From assembly GCA_947846985.1 (NCBI GenBank), contig CANTUZ010000020.1, positions 4,479,959-4,543,958 on the forward strand: a stretch of DNA of 64,000 bases. Direction: 5' to 3'. The translations under genes were made by a program, and so were the position numbers. The stretch's first letter is position 1. The number at the start of each line of letters is the position of its first letter. This document shows positions 1 through 15,258 of this stretch, in pieces. The DNA is from Fratercula arctica. Its lineage: Eukaryota > Chordata > Aves > Charadriiformes > Alcidae. The notes under the pieces were generated by a model, which worked only from the letters and a program-made list of their open reading frames with translations, searched no databases and was not told where the DNA came from.

Positions 1-697
1 GGCCGCTGCCAGCCCCGCAGGACCCGCTCTCTCAGCAAAAGCCCTGCCAGCTCGGGACAGCCGAGCCCCGTGCCGTGCAGGAGCTCAGCGCTGCATCCCA
101 GATCCCATCCGAACCTGTGCTCAGCCCCCTGCAACCTGGCAAAAGTGGAAGCCCCCAAATAACCCAAATCCTGCTCTCAGGATCAGCACTGCTGTACGGC
201 ACCGGGTGCAGCACCTGCGGAGGACACTCTGGGGGGGACCAGCCACCCTGGTAGCCCCCCAGCCTTCACCCACCTTGGCAGCCTCAAGGGACCCTGGGGA
301 CACACTGGCATTCACTGTCACCGCTCCGTGACTGCCCGAGGTGTCCCCAAAGCCTGTGGGGGTGGGGGTGTCACACCTTCACGCACCTGATGGGCCACGG
401 TTATGGTGTAGGAGTGGAGGGGAGAACTGGGGGTGGGGGGACGGGACGCTGCACCCTCCTTGGCAGGTCCTATAGCCCCCCACCGTGGGTCCTACAGTCC
501 CCCTCAGGTGGCCCTTGCAGCCCCCCCAGAGTGAGCTCTATAGCTGCCTCAGGGTGGGCCCTACAGCACCTCGGCGTGAGCCCCACAGCCCCCCTCGGGT
601 GGACCCTACGGCCCCCAAGGGTGGGCTCTGACGGGGCTGCGGCGGCGGGTCCCCGGGGGGCTCCGCGCAGGCTCCCCCCCTCCCCGCCGGGGCGTAC
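1..697 (-). other. ETNK2 intron 1 (partial)
   Basis: This GC-rich sequence follows the exon 1 splice donor. It contains no segment resembling the next ETNK2 exon, which would encode the start of the conserved kinase core. The long open frames here have the low-complexity Pro/Gly/Arg composition typical of GC-rich noncoding DNA. Confidence 0.6.
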
Positions 698-964
698 CTT
701 GGTCTTCACCCTGGCCGGCTCCCAGCCGGGTCTCAGCTCCCGCATGAGCCGCAGCGCTCCGGGCAGCACGTCCCCCTCGTCCACCGCAATGCCGAGGTGG
801 GGCACGGCGGGGGTCTCCCCGCCGCCCCCCGGCTCCGGCTCCGGCCCCGGGCAGTCGGGGCAGCGGCCGGGCGGCACGGCCATGCCCAGCTCCGCGCCGC
901 CGGAGCCGCGGCCCATGTGCCGGGGGCTGCCGCGGGGAGGAGCCGCCCGCCGTTGGGAAGCCAT
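698..964 (-). CDS. ETNK2: ETNK2 coding exon 1 (ethanolamine kinase 2, N-terminus only)
   Basis: Ethanolamine kinases phosphorylate ethanolamine in the cytosol, the first step of the CDP-ethanolamine route to phosphatidylethanolamine. This exon carries only the N-terminus. The stretch HLGIAVDEGDVLPGALRLMR followed by ELRPGWEPARVKTK matches the start of the vertebrate ETNK2 kinase domain. The exon ends AAG|GTACGCC at 698/697 in phase 0, as in the mammalian gene; the remaining exons lie off the window to the left. Two starts are possible. The ATG at 964 opens the longest frame, but its -3 base is C. The in-frame ATG at 883 has a strong Kozak context (GGCATGG) and begins MAVPP, as human ETNK2 does, so 883 is the likelier start. 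The N-terminal leader is Gly/Pro-rich and poorly conserved. Position beside REN supports the call. Confidence 0.85.
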
Positions 965-1023
965 GAGTCACCGGCCCGCCTCCCGCCCGCCTCCCGCGGC
1001 AGCGCCCGCCCGCATCGTGAGGT

Positions 1024-1465
1024 CAGCGGGATCCGCACCGGGACCCCCCTCCGGGACCCGCAACGGGATCCCCCCCGGGAACCTCCCCGCGATCCGCACC
1101 GGGATCCTCGCCTGGGAACCACCCCCGGGACCCGCACGGGGTTTCACCCCCGGGACCCGCACCGGGATACACCCCCTCGGGACCGGCACCGGGACTCTGC
1201 ATCGGGAATGCCCCCGGGACCCGCACTGGGATCCCCCACCCGGGAACGGAACCACGAACCTCCCCCGGAACCCGCACCGAATCTGCATCAGGAACACCCC
1301 TAGGACCCGCACCGGGACCTCACCACGGGAACCACCCCGGGAAGCCCCCCTGGACCCCACACCGGGAACACCAACCCCTCCAGGACCTGCACCGAGACCC
1401 CGCACCGAGATCCACCCCAGGACCTGCACTGTGACTCCACATCGGGACGCCCCCCCCGCCCAGGA
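1024..1465. repeat. GC-rich minisatellite upstream of ETNK2
   Basis: Degenerate tandem repeats of about 15-24 bases are built around the core gggacccgcaccgggat. There are more than fifteen recognisable copies with variable ccccc spacers. The array begins about 60 bases upstream of the first possible ETNK2 ATG, so it probably overlaps the promoter or 5' UTR. The long open frames crossing it on both strands are products of the repeat and were not taken as genes. Confidence 0.8.
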
Positions 1466-3984
1466 CCTCCCCGCACCCATCGCATCTGTTGCCGGTGCCC
1501 TCCGTCCCCTCCATCCCCAGACCCCCTCAGCCATCCTGGGAGGGTTCCGCACAGCTTCCCCCATCCCTCTGGGGTCTGGGATAAAAAGGATGGGGAGGCA
1601 CAGGATGCACCCCAGGATGTACTGGCAGCATCCTGGGCTCCAGGAGGGACACATCCTCTCTGGATCACCCTCTCCCATCTCACCCACCAAGATCCCACCT
1701 CCACAGGGGATTTGCGGTTGGGCTGGAGAGAGGTTTGGTATTTAAAGATAGAGCACAACTGGCCCGTTGGCACAGCCCCCCTGCAGCCGCTGACACCGCT
1801 CCATCCCCGGCTTCATTATCGAAGGAAATAACAATTGCACATGGCTCGGAGCGGAGAATGCCCCCTCCAAAGTTTACAGCTGGCTGCGGCTGAAACCAGC
1901 TAAATGGACCATGGAGACTTGGGGAAAATCGTTTAAGGAAGGGGAAAAAAAATAAACCAGCCAGCTCCCCGTGTTTCTAAATATAGAGTGAGCTCTGTCA
2001 GTTTTAATAGGATGGTCATAATTGCTCCCGCCGCTTTGCTGGGCTGAGAGTGGCCTAATTGCTCGCCCATAACAATCACAAGTGTTAATACGGGGCAGTT
2101 GCGGGTGAGCGGTGCCTCGCAGCCAGCAGCCACCAGGAAATTGCCCTGGCACAGGCGATTAGAGGTGTTAATAGGATGGCTTAAGGGGCCCAGGAGCAGC
2201 ACCGCAAGCAGCCCGGGCATTTGTACCGTCCCACTGCTGAGAACAACTCTGTTGAACAGGAACAGAACTGGATCCACAAAAAACATCCTTATTTTAGGCC
2301 AGCCTGACCATTTTCCAGCTGAGGGCTATAGGCAGAAGCCACCATGGGGGTTTAAGTCACCTGGTGCTTTTTCAAGCTCACATCCACTCGAGCCTTTGAG
2401 GTGTAGAATAGGACAGAGGAGGCTTAGTTTTTTCCAACTGGAGAGTTTCCCTGCGGTAGGAAGGAAGGGGAGAAGCCTGCCAGCATCGCTGTGCGGCCAG
2501 AAGGTTGGGGAGAGGCCGGGCTGTAGCTGCAGTGCCGATCTGTGCAGATGTCCCCATGCTGGGGGTCTCTGGGCAGCTCTGCCCTCCCTCCTGTGCTGCT
2601 GCTGTTTCTCAGCCCCTGGGAAGCTGCCTGGAGTGGCTGGGAATACTCAGGAAACGCTGGATGGATGCAAGATATGCTGGTGGCTGGGGCCCCTTCCCTC
2701 CACCCCTGGCCCCCAAAGAGCCGCCGACCACCGCTCTCCTCGCCCCCGTGTTGGAGGCGATGGATCAGCGCTGCAGAAGGCGATGGCAAGAAACCAGTAA
2801 CATCGTTGGGTGCCTTGAATTTCCCCTGCTTGGAGACCCAGGGTTGTGCATCCCAGTGTTGAGGGGTTTAAATGCAACGTGGCTGCAGGGAGCCTCCCAG
2901 GAGGGACAAACATCCGCTCAGCCACATCCTCTCTGCTGTAAGGCTCTGCTGCGGCTCGGTGGGATGGGGCAGGGGATGAGGCGCAGTGCTGGGAGGGACG
3001 GGAGGGCTGGCGAGCGGAGGCTGCTGCCTACCTGGCTGAAAAGGTCACGCAGCAGCCGCCGTTTCAGTGCTGGCAGGAGCATCCTTCTCCCAAACATCCC
3101 TGCGGCCTGAGAGGCAACTCGTGCCAGCAACTGGGAATTCATCAGCCGTCACCGCCGGTGGCAGAAACGAGGAAGAGAAGCTTCTGCGAGCGGTTGCACT
3201 CAGATGGTGGCTCCAGAAGCCCAAGGGTTGTGCTCTGCTGTACAGGCACGTTTCCAGGGCTCGGCTGCGGACTGAGTCACAGACCTGAGCTGGCCGAACT
3301 GGAGATGAGAGTGTGTCGCAAACCGCTTGGCATTGGGGAAGCGCTTGGATTCACAGCTGCTGGGCTGTAACTCGAAGCACAGCAGCTCTCCCGCAGAACT
3401 GGAAATGTCAGCCTCCAGCTGGGAGCCCTGGTCTGTCCCCTCCTGCCAGGGCAGCCGGCGCAGGGCTCGCAGCTCCGGCTCCCGCTGAGCATCGTCTCCC
3501 CACACGGCCAGGACAGAGCCCAGCCTCCAGTTGTCAGCTGGAGCCAACGGGGCAACGAAAACAGATCCAGCAAGGGCTGCCTTCCTGCTGGGGCAAAGTC
3601 AGCCACCCTTAACCACCGCAGGTTACCCCGTAACCACCTTAACCTTCCCTTCCCCCAGGAGCAGCAGAGCAGACATACAGCCTGGTCCCTCTGTCCCCAG
3701 GGGTGCGACCAGTGGTCCCGGGTCCCCCTTGGGAAGGCAGGACAAGGCATGGGTCACCCACACAGCAGCTCATCTCCTGCAGAAAGAGCTTGTTTGCTGT
3801 TTGGAAAGACCCTGATTTGCCTACAGGTAGATGTTATGGCACTAACCGGGAGCACGTTTCACTCCTAGGAAATGGGGAAGGACATAAATGCAGTGGTGGG
3901 TCACAGAGGAGCACTTGTTGTCCAGTTCTCTCAATAAAAGTGCCTCATCCCTCCCCCTCTGCAAGAATAAGCATCGACTCAGTG
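1466..3984. other. ETNK2-REN intergenic region
   Basis: No coding exon is recognisable. 1800-2320 is AT-richer than its surroundings and may be regulatory (listed separately). The remainder is ordinary GC-rich unique sequence. Confidence 0.5.
1800..2320. promoter_or_regulatory. candidate regulatory block, ETNK2-REN interval
   Basis: An AT-rich island in GC-rich surroundings. It is dense in short homeobox- and HNF1-like words (TTAATA, CATAATTG, GTGTTAATA), and the 12-mer TTAATAGGATGG occurs twice, at 2004-2015 and 2168-2179. No open frame is convincing. The regulatory role is inferred from composition only. Confidence 0.3.
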
Positions 3985-4003
3985 TCCTGTTGCTCTGAGA
4001 TTG

Positions 4004-4009
4004 TTTAAT
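4004..4009 (-). terminator. candidate REN poly(A) signal (ATTAAA)
   Basis: The minus strand reads ATTAAA about 470 bases past the REN stop codon. No AATAAA was found on the minus strand nearer the stop. Cleavage would fall near 3985. Confidence 0.45.
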
Positions 4010-4478
4010 ACTAAAGTCATAAAGAGGGGTAGGGTTAACACCAGCTACAACGATCATCAAACACAGCCAGTTAATTTTTCTCCCATTCAAAGAATAACAC
4101 AAACCACCAGATCATCCCTCCTCGGTCTCAACCCGTCAGCAGCGATCCCCTGCGTGCCAGGTGCTCTATTGCACATCGCCCTAAAAGTCCCTGGAGGTGC
4201 AATTCCGGACCCAGGATCCCGTTAGGATTTCCAGACCGAACGCCCTCACCAGAAGACGCATTTAAGGCTCAGTTTTCCCCGGCAGCAGAGACTCTCGGGA
4301 AGCAGAGCGGGGGTTTTGGAGTGGGAGAAGGCGAGGTTTTGCAGTTGCTTCAGTACAGAGAGGAGGTGGCTGAGCTGTAAGGAAAAGCCGTTCTCGTTTG
4401 CACTTCAAATCCTTCCTTCCTGGTGGTACTCTTGCCTCCAGGCTGGTTGCCCATCCCTCTCCCCAGCCCCCCCGGCCG

Positions 4479-9200
<4,722 letters not shown>

Positions 9201-9265
9201 CGCGCTCTCCCCAGGCAGCCGCCTCCTTTGCCAGCAGCTTCGTTGCATCCCAAAGGGGAGGATGC

Positions 9266-9272
9266 TTTTATA
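9266..9272 (-). promoter_or_regulatory. REN: REN TATA box
   Basis: The minus strand reads GGCTATAAAAGC. It places transcription start near 9236-9242 and gives a 5' UTR of about 40 bases before the ATG at 9200, similar to mammalian renin. Confidence 0.8.
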
Positions 9273-11799
9273 GCCTGGGTTTCTGCATCAGTGTGGGTTT
9301 CTCCTCCCCGCTGGCCGGGGGAGGACTGGGGATCCCACGGGCAGCACCATGGGCAGGTGGCTGGATGGTGACAGCCCGTGTGGAGGGTGGCATGGCCAGG
9401 AGACCCCCGCGCCCGGCTGCAGGTGGACACAGCTGACAAGTATGGCTGGCAAAGGGAGCTGTGAATAGCTGAGAGTCGCAAACCCATGCTCCTTGCAGTT
9501 AATGGCATTGCTATGTGTCAGCACCCGGCCATTGCTAACGCGGCGCGTGCAGGGCATGGGCCAAATGCCTGCTGGTGTCAGTCAGGAGAGCTGATGGGTG
9601 GTGCTGACACGGGTGGCTCAGGTCTAGAGGGGAGTCTGGCCAAGGAGATGTCCCCGAGCTCCATGCTGCAGAGGAATGGGGTTCTCCCCGAAGGCCCAGG
9701 TTTGGGAACAGCAAAGGGAACTCAGCTGCAGCCCCTCCAGCCACGCAGACACTGATTGCAAACCCACCGGACCCCATTGCCCTTATTGGGGCTGCTCTGA
9801 GCACAGCAAGGGGGAACCTCCCCCCCCAGCTCCATTATACCAGTGAGGGAGCAGAGCCTGGGGCAGAGAACAGCTGAACTCATTGCAGGTGTTGCATATG
9901 ACATAAAATCAAGGTATGCGCATCCACAGCCTGGCCAGGCACACCACGGTCGGGAGGAGCGGTGTGTTCTCTGCCCTGTAAAAGCAGGGTGCAGAGGAGC
10001 CCAGCGTGGGTCTGGGTGCCCGAGCTGCTGTGCCCACTCTGCCCTGTGCTTTGGAAGGGAGATGCCGCTCGAAAACGCCAGGGTGGGCTGCAGAGGACTC
10101 CTCCAGACAAGGCGCATCATTGGTCCCCAGGTCACATGAGGCTCTGTTTCCCCAAGCAGCGCCTAGCCCAGGGTGGTGGGTGCCGGATCAGGCCCTGTGG
10201 CTCCAAGCCCAGTGCTTGAGCTCAGGGAACCTCGGTGGGAAATGACTGCAAAGGCAATAAAAATGTTCTAGGAAGAAACCTGATGACACACTTGCCCCTG
10301 CCTCGAAACCCCGGCTACGCAATGATGCTGACGTGCCCCTCTTGTGGATGGGGTTTGTTTGGGGCACTGCTGTCACCCTTGCCCAGGGGACACCATTGCT
10401 GAGGGGGTGAGGAGGACACCCCACAAGTTACAGACAGCTTCCCCCCAAAACCAGGACTTCAAAAAACTCCTTCCCCTGGGGGATTTTGGCTGTAGCCTTT
10501 GGAGCCAGGGGAAGGCTGACCTCGGCGGGCACCGAGGCTCTGCCCCGTGGGTCGCAGCCCCGTTCCCCCCGGCCCTGACGTCTTTTCCCACGCCGAGCCC
10601 CGGTGCTGCGTCACTCGGGGGAGCTTGTGCCCCGGCGCAGGTTGCAGCGAGGTGCAGAGGTCAGGAGGCAGCAGCCCAGCCCAGGAACCACAGCGATGCG
10701 CGAGAGAGAGCCTGGCAGGGAGCCACCGGACATAAATCCCCTTCCCGGGCATCCCGCAGGCTCTGCCTGTTTTGCCGAGCCCCGTTCCCCAAAGGGGAGG
10801 CCAGGGCTGCAGTGTGACTTCAAAGGAAAGGGACCACATCAGCCCGGGGAAGGTGGTCACAGGATATGGGGCCGTGGGGCTCCAGCATTTCCAGCTCCCC
10901 TTTGACCCATGGCCAAGGGGAGACACGTCTGCAGGAGCCCCGAGGAGCGTTAGATGCTCTGGGCACGGCTTTTCCCTGGGAGGGATGGATGGACTTCTCT
11001 CCCATGGGGCAGCCAGAGTGGGACGCAGCTGGGAATGGGGGAGGGCTGCGGGTACCAGGGAAGAGGCAGCACCAGCCCACTGCGATCCCCAAGGGAGACA
11101 GCCCTTCCCTGCCAAGGGGTTGGCACCACAGCCCTTTTGATGGGAACCCAAGGCATAAACAGGCAAAACCAACTTACGCAAGCCCATCAGAGAACCGAGG
11201 GCTGTTGCCTTGCAGTGGCCAGCAGTAGCCCTGAGCCTGGCCTGCCTCACTGGCAGCACTAGGGCTGGAGGATGCCCTTGGTACAGGACACCTTCCCCAT
11301 GCGAGGAAAATCCCCAGAAGGCGTTTTTCACTTACCACTGCCAGCAGCAAGCAGGGATGAGCAGCTGGTGCATGGGAGAAGTGATGGAAAGACCTGACAC
11401 AGGGCTTTAAATAACCTGCAAAGGGTGCGTTTGTGCACAGGGTTATAGGAACCAGGGGAGGGGGAAGGAGCATCGCCCCCCGGCTCGAAGGGCTGGGGCA
11501 GGAGCCGCTCCGAGGGCCAGGCTCTGCCGGGCAGCAACGGGGACATCAACCTGCTCCGGGACCCCACTGATTTTATCCCCAGCCCTTCAGGAGCCCCAGA
11601 CCCGCCAGGAGGATGCTTAACAATTCCCACGCAGCCCCGAAGCACCCGGCAGCTCCAAGCAAAGCATCGCTTAACCCGAATTTGCCAGGACTGAAGGTAA
11701 CTGGCTGGCGGGCGAGGCTGCAGCCTCCCCGCTCGGTGCCTGCGCTGCTGCGGGAAATCTGCTGCACTTCGCTGCGAAGGGCTGGGGTTCCATAAAGCC

Positions 11800-12290
11800 T
11801 CCTATCCTATAAAGAGCAGCTCATCTGGAAATGGCAGGGGAACGCTCTTAAGTTATTTTCCCTGCCTGCTTTCAAGGAGTCAGACGATTGAGCGCAGAGT
11901 GAATTCAAGGAAAAATGCTTTCCAGAGAGAAACAAACGCTTTCCTCTCTAGTGTCGGGCTGAACAAGCGCATTTCATACAATAAAACTTGAAATATTAAG
12001 TACTTCCCTCTCTAAATGGAATCATTAGGAAGTTTTACTGAATAGCCTTATTTCTTGAGGGATTTTTAAAATGGTACAAAAAGGTAGGCACATTTCTGTC
12101 CTTCCCACACATTTTACACACATCTCTAGTCGGTGATTTTGTTGCTAGTAAAAAACACACGAGGCTCGTGAGGATCCTTGTTCCGGATGACCAAAAAGCT
12201 CAAGCACCAAAGCAACTTTTGGGAAGGACTTAGGCTCTGGACGGCACCGACACCGGGGGAATTCGGCCATTGACGTCAGCAGAGCCAGGG
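11800..12290. promoter_or_regulatory. candidate distal regulatory element upstream of REN
   Basis: About 490 bases of AT-rich sequence without open frames, ending in a perfect palindromic cAMP-response element TGACGTCA at 12271-12278. It lies 2.6-3.0 kb upstream of the REN start. Mammalian renin has a distal enhancer with a CRE, so position and motif fit, but homology cannot be shown here. Confidence 0.3.
12271..12278. promoter_or_regulatory. consensus CRE (TGACGTCA)
   Basis: A perfect 8-base palindromic cAMP-response element. CREB-family control of renin by cAMP is well known, but use of this particular site is inference. Confidence 0.35.
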
Positions 12291-13329
12291 CTTCACCCAA
12301 AGTGTTTGCTTAAAACCAAAACTTCTCTGGCAGGGCACAGCGAAATCGCAGTTTACTGAACCAGAGGGAAAACATTTCCCTGCAATAAGCTCCAGAAAGG
12401 CAGGCTGGGGAAAGCAGCTCCAGCTCTGGCTCGCTGCTGCCTGCTCCATCCCAGCGTTTCCCTGGGTCACTCTGGAGCCTGCCGGGAAGCATCCCCCGCT
12501 GCCACCCAGGGATGATGCTCCATCCCGGCTTCGTTTTTCCCAGCAGGGTGAAGTGCTGGGGACGCACACCCCTCTCACCCGTACTTGCTGCCATGGGGAT
12601 GGGGCATTAAACAGAGGGAATCACGTTATCCTCCATGTGACGTCCCTAGGAGCACTCCTCTTCCTTCTGGGGAAGCCCTGAAGATGAAGCTTCACCAGGA
12701 AAAGTTGCTCCACAGCCCAAGTTTTCAGCTGGGGTGAAGTAAAGATGGGAATTGCAGCTGGGCACCAGGGAGGCTGCAGCCCTCGCTTACCTGTGTGATG
12801 TCCATCCCACTCTTCCCCTCCCATCCCTCCTCCCCAGGCACCTGCCTGGCTCTCGCTCTGCTCCAAACCCCTCCGCTTTATCATCAAAGCTGACCCTGAT
12901 ACCGGCAGAGCTGGACCCACCTCTACCTTCCTCCTGCCCGTGGCCAAGCTGGTGCTGGGAAGCTGCTCTGTTTTCTTTTCCCCCTTCTCAGGAGCATTCT
13001 GCTGCACTCAAAGTAAAGGCACCTTCCTCAAAACTGGCAGCTCCTCCTGAGCCAGACCTCCCAGGGATGCAAAGAAATCATACCCAGCTTTGGGGAGAGG
13101 GGGGTGTGTGGGGCTGCCCTCATTTATACCTGCTGGGGAGCTCGTCCTCTGCTCCCCAGGGCTCAGGCAGGCTGCTGGGGCTGGGCTTTGGGTACCCAAA
13201 TGAGTTACCCCCCATCAGCTGAGCCTTCAGAGCTCTGCTTTCACCTGGTGCCATCCCACTGCGAACCCGGGCACGGAGGCAGTACCCGCAAAGTGCCACC
13301 AGCTCCGTCAGGCTGCGCTTCAATCAAGA

Positions 13330-13450
13330 GGGAACAGGTTTAACTCAAACTCATTAATTAATTCTTGCAAGTTAAGAAGGGTATCTGCACAGGGACCAGC
13401 TTTGATGTGATTGCCTTGGTTTAATTAAGCTCCTGCTTGCACCCAGCTTC
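13330..13450. promoter_or_regulatory. candidate homeobox-rich element
   Basis: A short AT-rich patch with repeated TTAATTAA-type cores (around 13354-13364 and 13420-13427) in GC-rich sequence. The function is inferred from composition only. Confidence 0.2.
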
Positions 13451-14633
13451 CCAAGTGCTCATAGAAACCTGGCTCGCATCCATTTAGCTTGTGTCTCTGA
13501 TTGCGCGGGCCCGTTGAGTTATCCGACCAGTTCTCCGGCCGTGCTGGCTGCGCTCCTGGGGAGAGGAGTTTCTGCAGCCCGAACAAAACACCTCCTTTAT
13601 AATCATCCGAGGTTAAGCCTGAGGGCTCCGCGCTGTCCTCAGATTCCTGCCTGCAGCAAAGGTCTCCCAGCGAGCAGCCGGCCCCTCGCACCGGGGGATG
13701 CTCGTCCTCCGGAGCATCCAGCAGCGCAGGTCCTGCCTCAAGCTGGGTCTAAAAGCACTCGATGCACTTGGGCCTGAACGGGTCTTGAGGCCAAATCAGC
13801 TGCAGAGAGGACGCAGAGGGGACATGGTGGGCGATGTGATGTCACGGGGCCCCCAGCAGCCGGCCAAAACAGCCACTTTCCGTCCCTCCAGACACAGGCT
13901 GGAAAGCAGCAGGTTCCCATGGCGCTCTCAGAAGGTGTGCTGGGGCTGTGAGGATGCGGAGCGGACGAAAAGGCGCTTTGAATGCCAGCCGCTGGGGCCG
14001 GATCCCTCTCCGGGGTGTAAGCCACACATCTCAGCAGGAGCAGTGCAGGTGTCTGGGTCGTGGGTAGGCAGCCAGGCTCCCCCAGCACCCATACTGGTGT
14101 TGGGGTGGGCACGGGGCACTGGAGATGTTCTCCTGGCTCAAACCCTGGCAGAACTCCCCCGATGCACACCACCGCCGTAGGTCCCACCAGCTCCATCCTG
14201 CCAGGCAGCAACCAGCAGATCCAGCTCTGCTCCTTCCTGGCCGCATCCCGCAGGAAGCAGGTCTATGGGAAATGCGAGTCCTGGCCCATAACGCTCAGAG
14301 ATAGCAGCACTGTAACTCCATGGATTTGCTCCAGCCCCTGCCCCCCCCCCCGCCCCCAGCATCTCTCAATTAATTAATAACCTCAGATGTCATTTGCTTT
14401 TTCATGGTGGCTGAATTTGAACGGGGTAATTTACTCTCCTCCGATCAGGTCATGAAATGTTAATGTGGTTTAATGGGTGTTTTCCTAACCTCCCCTGCCC
14501 TCTCCCGCGGCTCCCCGGGCTCTGCTCTCCGCAGCCCACATCCCCGCGGGACGCGTGGGAAGGCAGCGCCATGGCCGCTGCCAGCGAGCCAGGGCTGCCT
14601 GCGCTGGCCAGGGCTCATGGCCAGGGCAGCTGG

Positions 14634-14855
14634 GGCCATGGCCACTGGAAGTTCCCTGTGCCATCTCCAGCCATGGCCATGGGATGGTCCCCATGCCACC
14701 TCCAGCCACGGCCATAGGAAGATCCCCATGCCATCTCCAGCTGTGGCCATGGGAAGGTCCTCGTGCCACCTCTAGCCATGGGAAGATCCCCATGCCATCT
14801 CCAGCCACAGCCATGAGAAGGTCCTCGTGCCACCTCCAGCCATGGCCATGATGCC
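14634..14855. repeat. minisatellite, unit about 36 bases
   Basis: Roughly six degenerate copies of a unit containing CCATGGCCATGGGA, then GGTCC or AGATCC, then CATGCCATCTCCAG. The copies create matching repetitive reading frames on both strands, which were rejected as genes. Confidence 0.8.
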
Positions 14856-14943
14856 TCTTGGTGACACTATGAGGAGCCAGAGCTGGAGCAAGCCTTGAGC
14901 CAGGGGAAAGGAGCACAGTCTAAGTTCAGTCTCAGACACATTT

Positions 14944-14954
14944 TTTAATTTAAT
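14944..14954 (-). terminator. GOLT1A: candidate GOLT1A poly(A) signals
   Basis: Two overlapping ATTAAA hexamers (ATTAAATTAAA on the minus strand) lie about 270 bases past the GOLT1A stop in a locally AT-rich stretch. Confidence 0.45.
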
Positions 14955-15219
14955 CTCTCAACAGGGGAAGACAAAAAGAATAAAATAACGCTAATAATTC
15001 CAGAAGCCTGCCTGGCACAGCATTTGGTCCCCGGAGCCTCGCTCAGGAGCTGCTCACAGGATCCCCGTGGGGCAGCGAGGCACCGTCTCCACAGCGGGGG
15101 TGGCTCTGACCGGTGCTGAGGGTCCTGGGGGCGAGAGAGGTGGCAGCTCACTGCAGGACAGCCGGACCCAGGGCTTCCTCGCACCATCCCATCTCCAGTG
15201 ATGTGGCCCGTCTCGCAGG

Positions 15220-15258
15220 TTACACCATGGAGCTGCTGTCTCCCACCTTCTGCAAGAG
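15220..15258 (-). CDS. GOLT1A: GOLT1A exon 5 (C-terminus)
   Basis: It encodes LLQKVGDSSSMV and TAA at 15222-15220. Acceptor CTGTTGCAG. Confidence 0.93.
   Translation of the reverse strand, partial: LLQKVGDSSSMV

Larger units (their letters stand above)
9280..14930. other. REN-GOLT1A intergenic region (KISS1 position, no KISS1 seen)
   Basis: In mammals KISS1 lies between REN and GOLT1A. Open frames on both strands were read for a kisspeptin-like C-terminus (an NSFGLR-type amidated end followed by Gly and basic residues) and none was found. The interval holds AT-rich islands near 11.8-12.3 kb, 13.33-13.45 kb and 14.37-14.48 kb and a minisatellite at 14.6 kb. No exon could be supported. Confidence 0.5.

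Noticed and set aside
390..1745. 451-codon plus-strand frame
   Set aside because: It overlaps the antisense of ETNK2 exon 1 and the GC-rich minisatellite; its repetitive Pro/Arg/Thr sequence comes from the repeat units.
3932..3938. Plus-strand AATAAAA near the REN 3' end
   Set aside because: It is on the opposite strand to REN, and no plus-strand gene is recognisable upstream of it.
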